Shown: piece by piece, positions 32,117 to 42,165 of the stretch | Numbering within the stretch: position 1 is the stretch's first letter | Layout: each line of letters begins with the position of its first letter | Assembly: GCA_039545275.1 (NCBI GenBank) | Contig: BCHS01000003.1 | Location: forward strand, 930,001-994,000 | DNA: 64,000 nucleotides | Reading direction: 5' to 3' | From: Pseudomicrostroma phylloplanum | Lineage: Eukaryota > Basidiomycota > Exobasidiomycetes > Microstromatales | Notes under the pieces: model-generated | What the model was told of the DNA's origin: nothing | Databases searched by the model: none | What the model saw: the letters and a program-made list of their open reading frames with translations, nothing else | Translations under genes and position numbers: made by a program

Positions 32117-33061
32117 ATGCCCTCCGCCACAAAGCCAAACGGAGTCGAGAAGCCCTCCATCTCCGGCCAAGTGACCCGTGTCGCAGACCGAGACCCTCAC
32201 TTTGACAACAGTGACTTGGGCCTGCTGAGGCCGGGTAAAGTGCCGTATGGGCTAGGACAGACGTACGTTGCGCCCAATGGGGACAGGGCAGAGTACCTCG
32301 AGAAGACCAAGGATCTGACGTACATGGAGAGGGTGAGTGGAGGTGAAGGTGAAGACGAGGATGAGAGGAGAATACTTGACTGACCGGAATTGCATCGCTG
32401 CTTGTTCCTGTGCTTCCCCCTTACAGCATTGTGTCTTCTTCGACGGAACTCTGAGCGGTGTTGTCAGGCCCATTGACACCTACAAGGGCTTCTACGCCTT
32501 GGGCTTTGGTGTCATCTTGTCTATTGCTGGTGAGTATCTGAAGTCGGAAGTGGCTAGCCCAGATCGACTAGTGCTGACGCAGCTTCACACCCCTTTCACA
32601 TTCACACAGCCATCTTCATCGTTCACTCTGCCTTTGCCTACCCTACACAACCCACGAAGGGGCGCAAGGCGACTTGGCGTGAGCTGATCCCCGACCCCAC
32701 CTTCCCAATTCACATCGGCAACATCAATCGCTGCAAGCACGGCAGCGACACCGAGTCGTACGACAGGCGGGGCAACTTCCAGGAGAGCAAATTCCTCACC
32801 ATCCTCGACGACTACAGCTCCAAAGTGGGCAGAGATGCTCTGAGCTTCAGTGATGTCTGCGTTATGCTCTATGGCAGACGAAACTTGATGGATGCATTTG
32901 GTATCTTTGCCTTTATCTTTGAGTGGGGAAGCTCGTACATGCTTGTTTGGCCTGCTGATGGATACATGAAGAGGGACGATATCGATGGACTGCTCAATGG
33001 CGCCATCTTTGTCGATCTGGCTCACAATAGACAGAAGAAGGGAGCCTTTAAAGCCAAGTAA
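32117..33061 (+). CDS. Caleosin family protein (lipid-droplet, heme peroxygenase type)
   Basis: Exons 32117-32332, 32427-32529 and 32610-33061, giving 256 residues. Caleosins are lipid-droplet or ER proteins with one EF-hand, a membrane-inserting segment and often heme-dependent peroxygenase activity on fatty acid hydroperoxides. Marks here are HCVFFDGTLSGVVRPIDTYK at the start of exon 2 (EF-hand with its preceding His), the hydrophobic segment GFGVILSIAAIFIVHSAFAY at the second junction, and PDPTFPIHIGNINRCKHGSD. The EF loop is degraded (Thr and Ser at positions where Asn and Asp are usual), and the usual His of an NIHxxKHGSD pattern reads Asn (NINRCKHGSD). The stop TAA at 33059 overlaps a perfect donor (GTAAGT at 33058), so a further spliced C-terminal exon is possible. 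The context of ATG 32117 is strong (CACCATGC). Confidence 0.87.
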
Positions 33062-33383
33062 GTGGGCAGTCGCATTGGCTCGAGGAAGATGAGACTAGAT
33101 GGGGAGATGCACCTTTTCGTCTAGAGACGGTCTTATGTGCTTTGTTTCGCTCGTGGCAGTAGAGCTCTTGTATGCTTTCGTATATGGATCCGCAATCAAT
33201 TGTAGCATTTCACCTTCGCAGCAGAGGAGAGTAGAGAGGATCGAGGATCCAGGCGTGCGCCACTTCTGCGAAGAAGTCACGGCGCTCGAGCCAAGTGTGA
33301 TTTTTGAGGAAAGGCTGTCTTGTCTTGCTGCGCCCTTCCTTTCCGTCACACCACGATACCTCCTCTAAACTCGCCCAGTGATC
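33062..33383. other. Spacer between caleosin and EF-hand-like gene
   Basis: About 320 bases holding the caleosin 3' end (possibly an extra exon, see caleosin) and the promoter of the next gene. Nothing else recognised. Confidence 0.4.
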
Positions 33384-34335
33384 ATGTCTTTACAAAGCAG
33401 CAAAACAGTCGCTGAGAGGGTAGACCTCCTCGACGATGATGGGGAGATGCAGCCCAAGGTGAGTACGCGCAGCAGAGAGGCGTTGTTACGACGACCATCG
33501 CAAGGCCGCTGACTGACCATCCTTGCCCGACTCTACATTGCTCCTCCCGCCCGCCTAGTTCGAAGACGCACTGGCATACATCTTCCAGAAGTACTGCTCC
33601 ATCCCCGCCTCTTCTTCTTCCTCCAACGCTGCTTCCTCTTCTGCCACTCCGTCCGAGACTCCTCCTGCAGCGGCACCCCAGCTGGGCTCGCGGCCTCCCG
33701 CTGGAGCAGTCATCACAGATGTTGCACTGGACCGGTTTGCGTATGATACAAATGGAGCGCCCTTTCCCGCCGAGAGCAAAGAGGAGCTGAAGCAGTTTCT
33801 CGACTGTGATGATCAGGGGCGGTTGACAGTGAGTAGCCGAGGGGGCAGAGCTCGACTCCGCTCGTACCTTTGCGAGGGGGTGGGAATGAGAGGGACTGAC
33901 TCCGAGATGCGTTTTGCCTGCTTGTACCCCGCCCAGTATGAAGGTTTCATCGGGATGTTCCATCTGCAAGCTGACAATGACCTCGAAGAGACATGGAAGT
34001 AAGTCCCATCCTCATTCCAGAAGTGGCTTCGCCGACTCAAGGTCTGACGAGAGCTCTCTCCCTTCTCGTCCGCTTTCACAGAGATCTCTCCACGCATGGC
34101 TTGTGAGTATTTTGGCTCTCGCAGAGAGACATGAAGCATTGCCCTGACCCAGCTTCCCTGCTTTCACGTTCCCAACAGCCAAGGCAATCTCGACCTGGTC
34201 TCGACACGGCGAGAAGATCAAGCGGCGTCAGTGGAAGACGGAGCCTCTGGGACGAAGGCAAATGCAAAGCAGGTGGAAGAGAAAGAGGCAGGCAGCGAGA
34301 TCCAGGAGGGATCAAAACCGGGTGGGTCTTCGTGA
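33384..34335 (+). CDS. Small EF-hand-like protein with a 21-base exon
   Basis: Five exons by motif and phase: 33384-33458, 33559-33828, 33937-33998, 34082-34102 and 34179-34335, giving 194 residues. The core reads FLDCDDQGRLTYEGFIGMFH and continues LQADNDLEETWKDLSTHGF. This resembles fungal proteins annotated as EF-hand-like, with a helix-loop-helix in which the loop (DCDDQGRLTYEG) keeps the first acidic positions but lacks the final Glu. Calcium binding is therefore doubtful. The TGA at 34104 is removed because it is created by a GTGAGT donor directly after GGC TT; splicing to 34179 gives STHGF|QGNLDLVSTRRED and a natural charged tail. The Ser/Ala-rich segment at about residues 42-65 is disordered. 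No catalytic motif is visible, and the function is unknown. Confidence 0.65.
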
Positions 34336-34411
34336 GACTTGTTCAGCTCAGGAGTAAGACTAGCATACCTTGAGCGACCTTTACACTTCGCTCATCAATC
34401 CAACTTTGCTC

Positions 34412-35759
34412 ATGTTTGCACCTCGCCTGACTCCTGCTGCGAAATGCCATTACCATCCACCAGACCATCTCTCCACCCTCCTCATTCCTCTTCATGTCAA
34501 GCACATCCTGCGGCTCTCTTCGAATACCACCTCCTTGGCCTATCACCTGTCCACCCATCTACGCATCAATGGCGTCTACTGGGGCCTCATGGCGCTTGAG
34601 CTCATGGGGCGGGGAGAAGAGCTCAAGGCGGAGGAGCTCGTCGACTTTGTGATGAGCTGCTGGGATGAAGAGAGCGGTGAGACACCTCATGCCTCGCTTC
34701 ACCGACCGACGATGGAGGGATTGCTGATCTCTCCTCTCCTTCGACACAGGCGGCTTTGGATCCTTTCCCAAGCATGATGCTCACCTGCTCAGTACATGCT
34801 CGGCGATTCAGATTCTCGTGATCAAGGATCGGATAGACGTCGTGGACAAGAAGAAGGTAGCGGACTGTGAGTAGGAGGTCGAGGAGCTTATTGCAATCAC
34901 CAATATCAGCTGATCGCCAGTTCGCTCTCTACAGTCGTCCTGTCCCTTCAGAACCCCATCTCAAACCTCTTCTTCGGCGACTCGTCGCACCTGGAAGAAG
35001 ACAGTCGCTTCTCCTACTGTGCCATCCTCACCCTGTCCCTGCTCGGAGCTCTGGACCGCCTTGATCGTCCTCGGACAATAGCGGGGATCATTGCTTGCTC
35101 CAACTTCGACGGCGGCTTCGGCTGGGTGGAAGGGTCCGAGTCTCATGCAGGAGGAGCCTTTGTATGCCTCGCCTCCCTCGCCATCCTCGATGCTCTACCA
35201 ACCCGCGAAGGAGACGCAGCAGCGAGCAGCAGCAGCGTCGTCGCCCTCCAGCCGGGCACGGTGGATAAGTTGTCTAGCTGGCTCAGCGAGCGACAGTTGC
35301 CCAATGGAGGCTTGAATGGCCGACCGCAGAAGCTCGAGGACGTGTGCTACTCGTGGTGGGTGCTCAGCGCCCTCTCCATCCTCGGCAGGCTGCATTGGAT
35401 CGACGCTGAGAAGCTCGTCAAGTTCATCTTGAGCGCCCAGGTGAGTACAATAGGCCAGAGGAAGGGGAGGGGAAAGAGGCAGTCAAAGCAAGCGAGCAAT
35501 CATTGATCAAGCTCTCTCGTTCTCTCCCTCCGTGCCTGCCACCTCCTAGGATCCCGACTCTGGCGGAATTGCTGATCGGCCGGACAATGTCTCCGATGTC
35601 TTCCACACCTTCTTCGGCCTTGCGGGCCTCTCCCTGCTAGGGTTCCGCGGGCTAGGAAGTCCGGAGGAGACCAAGGGGCGGAGAGTCGACCCCATCTACG
35701 CTCTCCCAGAGAGGGTAGTGGATCGTCTGAACATTCACAGACCATACCAGAGACTATGA
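34412..35759 (+). CDS. BET2: Rab geranylgeranyltransferase (type II) beta subunit
   Basis: Catalytic subunit that attaches geranylgeranyl groups to Rab/Ypt GTPases, needed for membrane traffic; works with the alpha subunit (BET4) and the Rab escort protein. Exons 34412-34676, 34750-34866, 34935-35440 and 35550-35759, 365 residues. Prenyltransferase repeats are clear: [56 protein letters not shown], the [20 protein letters not shown] repeat, [20 protein letters not shown] and [16 protein letters not shown]. The zinc ligands of the family fall in the DxCY (EDVCYSWW) and FHTFFGL regions. An Ala/Ser-rich loop of about 20 residues is inserted after [12 protein letters not shown]. The frame is open upstream of ATG 34412 without another methionine, which supports this start. 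Confidence 0.95.
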
Positions 35760-35886
35760 GCCATTGTAAATGCAATTTCTTCCCTCGTCTCTCTCTCTCG
35801 CTTGCGTGCCTGCACCTACTACAAATGTACAACTTGTGTCTCTGTCTGCAAATGTCATCTCATCTCGGCATGCCTCCCTTCAGGAT

Positions 35887-36720
35887 TCAGGGCAGGATCG
35901 TCGCCACAAGTCTCCTAGTGTGCTTTGCAGCCCTGAATTCGCAAAGGTAAACGCCCTGCCAGGTCCCCAAGTTGAGCTTCCCATCGGTGATGGGAACGGT
36001 GATACTGGTGCCGCAGAGAGCCGTCTTAGTGTGGCTGGCGGAATCGTCTGGTCCTTCGTCGGTATGACGCCAGGGGAGCGATTCGGGCACTATCTTGTCG
36101 AATGCCATGTCCATATCTGTGCGCACGTCGCGGTCGAAGTTCTCGTTGAGGGTAAGACCGGCAGACGTATGCTGAATAAAGAGGGTGAGGATACCAGCCT
36201 GTGTGACGAGCGGGCGGACGGAGCACGCGGCGCGAGGAGCGAGCGCAGGAAGTGGCGAAGAGTCAGCAGAGAGAACAGATCCCTTCGAGCTAGTGCAGCA
36301 ATTGCTACTCACCTTGGTTCCCTTCAATCCCTCCTGAATGTTTTTCATGACTTCATCGGTGACGAGATGGCAACCCTTGCCTCTGCTCGCCAATGAGAAG
36401 GTCTTCTGAAATGGCATTTTCGGCGTTGTGAATTGTCTCTCGAGCTCGCTAATACGCTTTTGGTGATCTTGCACTAGTAGAGCGCAGGTGGTGTCACAAT
36501 GAGGTGGATTGGTGAGCGTGCCGGGTGCAGTAGAAGGCTTCTTGGTCGGGTGCCAGGGTTTCTCGGTACCAGGCCAGGACCAATAAATGAGTGCAAGGAA
36601 GAGGACGAGGAGGATAGTCCAAGTCGGATCGGTCTTGATCTGTGAAGCTCGCTTGCGGGTATCGGATCGCCTATGGGGAGATTGTGAGTAAAGAGTTGTG
36701 TCTGGTGCAGGTGAGGACAT
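35887..36720 (-). CDS. UPF0047/YjbQ-family protein with N-terminal membrane anchor
   Basis: Exons in transcript order 36720-36313 and 36198-35887, giving 239 residues. The C-terminal 140 residues are a complete UPF0047 (YjbQ) domain: KGCHLVTDEVMKNIQEGL, LTLFIQHTSAGLTLNENFD, PWRHTDEGPDDSASH, TVPITDGKLNLGTWQGVYLC and the closing RRLVATILP. Bacterial members have been described as having thiamine-phosphate-synthase-like activity; the true role is unsettled. The first 100 residues are unusual: a basic N-terminus, a single hydrophobic segment at about residues 33-49 (TWTILLVLFLALIYWSW) and a linker, which suggests a single-pass membrane protein. The intron of 114 bases is a multiple of three and has no in-frame stop, so retention would insert 38 residues inside the domain. 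Family members are normally soluble and stand-alone. Confidence 0.9.
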   Translation of the reverse strand: MSSPAPDTTLYSQSPHRRSDTRKRASQIKTDPTWTILLVLFLALIYWSWPGTEKPWHPTKKPSTAPGTLTNPPHCDTTCALLVQDHQKRISELERQFTTPKMPFQKTFSLASRGKGCHLVTDEVMKNIQEGLKGTKVSSNCCTSSKGSVLSADSSPLPALAPRAACSVRPLVTQAGILTLFIQHTSAGLTLNENFDRDVRTDMDMAFDKIVPESLPWRHTDEGPDDSASHTKTALCGTSITVPITDGKLNLGTWQGVYLCEFRAAKHTRRLVATILP

Positions 36721-37006
36721 TAGAAATCAAGGCGAGGTTGGCTTGCTGCAAAACGGGAATACGGCAGGGCAGCGTGCGGGAAGCGGGTGGAGGCCGTGCA
36801 AGGGCAGACGTCACTTCCGGCCCTGCGCGAGTCAACTCCGATCCGAGGCTTCACCTTCTTCCCGTTGAGCCGGGCTTTCGGAGGCTGCAGCAGTAGGCCA
36901 AGTACCAAAGAGACTCTTGCAACACACGACGTCTTACCAAGACTTTGCGCTTCTCCTAGACCCTTGCCACAGTCGAGACGAGACTCACACATCTGCCGCC
37001 GCCGTC

Positions 37007-38170
<1,164 letters not shown>

Positions 38171-38316
38171 GAAGTGTGAAGGAAACCAAACGAGTATCAG
38201 CTCTTTGCTTCTTGGTGCTTCACTGCAAGTCGCGCGGCGGGGTTGTCGATGGCGTCGATGACTGTTGTATATGTAAACAAATGTGACCCCTCTTCCTCAT
38301 TCGACGCATCATCCTC

Positions 38317-40317
38317 TCAGCTCGTGAAGTGACGCAGTCCGTACAGCAGGACCCTACCCCTAGTGTTCCCCACGGCAACGTACTGACTGCCGTGTGTGGA
38401 GAAGGCGACATCACTGACGTGGCCTAGAGGTGTCCCGCTGGTGGGCCAGTTGGAGAAGACGGTCAAGGAGGGCAAGTGCAACATCCTAAGCGAGTCCTTC
38501 TTGTTCTGACTTGCGAGGGCAAGGACCTGTCCATCGTGGTTGTACCTCATCGTCGTTGTCGTCGTCGTGAGGTTGCCGATGGACTTGTTCGCTTCGATGT
38601 TGGCCTCGACCAGCCCACTGTCCGCAGAGGTAGATCCAGCTAATAGTCGCTCCATCGAGTACATGTTGACGATACCGCTCTCGCTACCCACCGAGCACCA
38701 GTTCCCATCTGGACTCAAACGCAGGCCAGTAGCTCCAAAGAGACCTACGTCCCGCTTTACCACCTCGCACTTTGAGTTTCTCACGTCCCACAGACTCATT
38801 GTGCCGTCTTGACTGAGTGAGACAAGTCTCCGCCCTTCAGCACCTGCAGAGGAGTCCCAGTCAAGGCCAGCCAGGGCTGAGTTCTGGCGCAAAGAGCCCA
38901 CGAGGGAGCCACCAGCGCCTCCCGAGACGGACCAGTCGAGCAAGTGGACAGCTCCACGCCTTCCTGCGATCGCTAGCAGTCTTGAAGCGCCTGACCCGTC
39001 CAGAGGCTGGAAGCGAGCTCGACTGAGATCACGCTCCTTGTGGTCCTCCTCGTTCAGCTGGCCCGAGCCAGAGGCAGCTCTCCAGGGCGAGGAGCGCAAC
39101 ACCTTGCCAGCTTGCAGATCGTACGAGTAGAGGTACGGCCGAGGACCACTGAGCAGGATAGAAGAGCCCATTGGATGGAAAGCAGCTGTAGTGATCGGGA
39201 GGGAAGGAACATGCAGAGTCTGCAGAAGTGGGTTCGAGGAGCCGTCGATCTGGAACAGACGCACTCGGCGATCCCGCGAGGCTGTCATGAGGATCTTGGC
39301 CCTCGCGCTGGGGTGGAACTCCATGCATTCCACTGCGCTGGCCAGATCGGCGTCCAGACCATGATTGGCATCTCGCAGTCTCTCCAGCTCGATGCTGCCT
39401 GCTGGGAGCCGCCCCTTGGCCTTGTGTCCCGTAGCTCGAGCGACCAGGCCTGCGTCTCGCGACAGAAGGTCGGCGAGAGTCGTGCTCGGAGAAGAGATCG
39501 TGACAGATGCCTTGTTTGCAGACTTCTGGGCAAGTGCCGCTTCCTGAGCTGCAACACTAGCCATGGTAGTGCGAGATGCCCAAGATGGCCGCGGGTGCAG
39601 CTTCTCGTACATCTCCCTCAACCTCCTCTCGTACTCCTTCCCACTCAGCTCCATCTCATCCCTCGAGGTTCGCAGTTTCCGTAGCCTCTTTGTACCCGCA
39701 AAGGAGCCATCGGGAGCCCTGGCATTGGGTCCGACGAGTGGAATGAGCATGGAGGAGACAGAAGAATCAGTCCATGCTGGCCGCCTCTGTCGTGAGTCTG
39801 ACTGAGGTTCTGGCGATGGAGAAAGGCGCGAGGGACCAGCGGCCGACTCTTGCAGGATCTCTACCTCGCCGTCCTCTTCTTCGTCCGCGCCCGAGAAGTC
39901 CTCTTCACTGTCACTGTCCCTGCTGCTACCACTAGCCTCGCCGTCGTCATCGTCTGCTCCGGAACCGGTGTCCAGAGCGAAGAGCTGTTGGGATATCGTA
40001 GCGAGAATTACGGCGTCAGTAAGGCGTAGAGCATATACTAACAGGGGATGCCAGAGACGCACCTGATCATCTTCTACATCTTCTAGTCCCGTCTTCTCGA
40101 AGGAGTCATTGCCGACGTTTGCAATCATATTGCTTAGTCCGCTACCGGAAGAGACGCCCTCGGTGGGGGCCGGGACATCGGCGTGTCTGCCGAAGAGGGA
40201 GGTGGCCAACGCCAGCTCCTCCTCGGTGGCATCGGATGCGCCAGTCTGTCGGGCGAATCGGGAGCCAAGGGGCTCGGGCTGCCCTTGAGCCGTCCTCTGC
40301 TTCTTGCGCGAAGGCAT
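38317..40317 (-). CDS. UTP18: UTP18, U3 snoRNP / SSU processome WD40 protein
   Basis: Nucleolar component of the small-subunit processome acting in early 18S rRNA processing. Exons in transcript order 40317-40063 and 39984-38317, 640 residues. The N-terminal half is acidic and disordered; the diagnostic segment TKRLRKLRTSRDEMELSGKE leads into YERRLREMYEKLHPRPSWA. This is followed by a WD40 propeller with VECMEFHPSARAKILMTASR, PITTAAFHPMGSSILLSG, RRLVSLSQDGTMSLWDVRNS and SDVAFSTHGSQYVAVGNTRG. The 78-base intron (39985-40062; GTGCGT donor, AACAG acceptor) is in frame and without stops; removing it gives EDDQ|LFALDTG, close to the family. The ATG at 40317 (MPSRKKQRT) gives a basic N-terminus; the open frame continues to 40524 in Pro-rich sequence that is probably UTR. 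Confidence 0.9.
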   Translation of the reverse strand: MPSRKKQRTAQGQPEPLGSRFARQTGASDATEEELALATSLFGRHADVPAPTEGVSSGSGLSNMIANVGNDSFEKTGLEDVEDDQVRLWHPLLVYALRLTDAVILATISQQLFALDTGSGADDDDGEASGSSRDSDSEEDFSGADEEEDGEVEILQESAAGPSRLSPSPEPQSDSRQRRPAWTDSSVSSMLIPLVGPNARAPDGSFAGTKRLRKLRTSRDEMELSGKEYERRLREMYEKLHPRPSWASRTTMASVAAQEAALAQKSANKASVTISSPSTTLADLLSRDAGLVARATGHKAKGRLPAGSIELERLRDANHGLDADLASAVECMEFHPSARAKILMTASRDRRVRLFQIDGSSNPLLQTLHVPSLPITTAAFHPMGSSILLSGPRPYLYSYDLQAGKVLRSSPWRAASGSGQLNEEDHKERDLSRARFQPLDGSGASRLLAIAGRRGAVHLLDWSVSGGAGGSLVGSLRQNSALAGLDWDSSAGAEGRRLVSLSQDGTMSLWDVRNSKCEVVKRDVGLFGATGLRLSPDGNWCSVGSESGIVNMYSMERLLAGSTSADSGLVEANIEANKSIGNLTTTTTTMRYNHDGQVLALASQNKKDSLRMLHLPSLTVFSNWPTSGTPLGHVSDVAFSTHGSQYVAVGNTRGRVLLYGLRHFTS

Positions 40318-40690
40318 CAAGGCAAAAGAGAATGAGCACGGACGACGGGTATGATGTGAGTACTGGGTTGATTGGTGGTATGAGTGACCTTTACCTTCGC
40401 TACTTCTTCCTCTGCCTGGCCGTGGCTCAGAATCCAAAATTCCTGGTTCCGCATCGCTCCGTTCCGATGTGCGAGGGGAGTTGGCCCAGGGCGGGAGGGG
40501 AGATGCGCGCGCGGCGAGGGCCATGGTCTGTCTGTCTGTCGCCGTGTGTGTGGGAGCGCCCGGGTCTTCCCACTGGCGGAGCGGTGCGTTGCGCCTGGCT
40601 TCGTCTCCACCGTCTACCTCGACTTCTTCCCATCACTCATACCCGCACATACCCCATCGCATCCTCCTCTACATCACTCCCCGTAGCACA
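40318..40690. other. Divergent promoter, UTP18 and ATP16
   Basis: Short head-to-head spacer with a TCTG tetranucleotide run at about 40527-40540 followed by a short GTGT tract. No gene recognised. Confidence 0.5.
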
Positions 40691-41653
40691 ATGGTCTTCG
40701 CTCTCGCCACTCGATCCGCCCTGCGATCCGCCGCAAGGCCCGCCGCCTCCATGGCTGCCAGGCCCGCCGTGATGCCAGCAGCTATGACCCTCGGACGACG
40801 TGGTTACGCCGAGGCAGTCAGCGACAAGCTCAAGCTCAGCTTCATCCTCCCTCACGCTGTGAGTGGGCTACGGCGACTATGGTACTATTTTTAGCCTTGT
40901 AAGATGCTGAACCAGGCCCGATCCCCGCTTTCTCCCCCCTCTCCCTCCTCAGGCCATCTTCGACGCCCAAGAAGTCACCCAGGTCAACATCTCCGGATCC
41001 ACCGGAGACATGGGTATCCTCTCTTCCCACGTCCCCTCTGTGGAGGAGCTCAAGCCTGGACTCCTCGAGGTCATCGAGAGCTCCGGAACAAAGAAGTGGT
41101 TTGGTGGGTATCCGTGAAGGGCAATAGGAAGCAACGGGATATTCAGGAGGGAGGTATCCCGGGGAGGAAATGGAAGTGAGAGGGATGAGATGCGCTTCTG
41201 AAGGACGATCGAGGCGGAGACATCGTCGAAGCCCGTAACATGCATCACGATGAAGAGGCGAACGGATGGCAGACGGAGGACAGAGACACATGAGTCCACA
41301 GGAAGTCGAGAGAAGCGTGCTGACCGGACAACCCGCACGTTCTCTCTCACAGTCTCTGGTGGTTTCGCTACCATGCACCCCAACAACCGACTGACCATCA
41401 ACGCAATCGAGGCCTACCCCCTCGAGGACTTCTCCCAGGAGGTGAGCTGTCATAGTATCCCCGTCTGCCTTTGTCCAGAGTATCAACTCACATGTGAGCA
41501 TGACTATCTTCCTTTCCCACGCAGGCTATTCGCTCTGCTCTCTCCGAGGCACAACGAACCGCCGGCGGATCCGGATCGCCAGAGCAGAAGGCCGAGGCTG
41601 AGATCGAGGTAGAGGTTCTCCAGGCTCTGCAGTCTGCCGTGTCTCGCGCTTAA
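40691..41653 (+). CDS. ATP16: Mitochondrial F1 ATP synthase delta subunit
   Basis: Central-stalk subunit of mitochondrial F1 (equivalent to bacterial epsilon). Exons 40691-40858, 40953-41103, 41353-41441 and 41525-41653, 178 residues. The first 40 residues are Arg/Ala/Ser-rich without acidic residues and end near MTLGRRGYAEA, a typical mitochondrial presequence. The mature part has KLKLSFILPHAIFDAQEVTQ, GDMGILSSHVPSVEELKPGL, VSGGFATMHPNNRLTINAIE and a C-terminal helical pair starting with ALSEAQRTAG. All phases agree (0, 1, 0). The third intron-exon junction at 41103/41353 spans a 249-base intron, the longest in this gene. Confidence 0.95.
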
Positions 41654-42165
41654 AGATGTGCTTGACGCGGACTAGTGCGGCTAGGAGAGATGACGAAGAT
41701 GAGAGGTCGGACTGCGCCCTCTCCTTGTACAGAAACTAGAGAAGTGGGGCCAGACGCAATCAAAGACGTTTTGGACTTCAGGCCCGAAGATGGTGATACG
41801 GCTGAGTCTGACTGGATGCTGAAAAAGGGGTCGTCGCTCCCTCACAGTAAGGCATACGAAGGATGAGGGTCAGAGAGCAGACAAGAGCGAAGGGGCAAGA
41901 CGTCTATGGTCTAAGAGGGCGAGGGACTATATGATACAAGTTTCCACGAGCGTTGCGTGAAGAGCGAGGAAAGCAGACGCACGTGCGAAATATGGATAGA
42001 GCAGAATCGGAAAGTCTAGATAAGTTGGGCGACAGTGTCGAGTGGTATACGAGACGAGAGGAAGAGTGCTGGTGCAGGCCAATGTTGGGCAGGTAGCAAT
42101 CGTTCCATACTGACAACGGTGGAAAGCAGACCATGTTTCAAAGTGTGTCCCCGACGTTCATTCCT
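41654..42165. other. Convergent 3' intergenic region, ATP16 and carboxylesterase
   Basis: Shared 3' flank of about 510 bases. A 63-codon frame (41675-41866, +) has no recognisable feature. Nothing else seen. Confidence 0.45.

Noticed and set aside
31624..32205. 193-codon plus-strand frame before and across the caleosin start
   Set aside because: Low-complexity upstream and out of frame with the clear caleosin exon.
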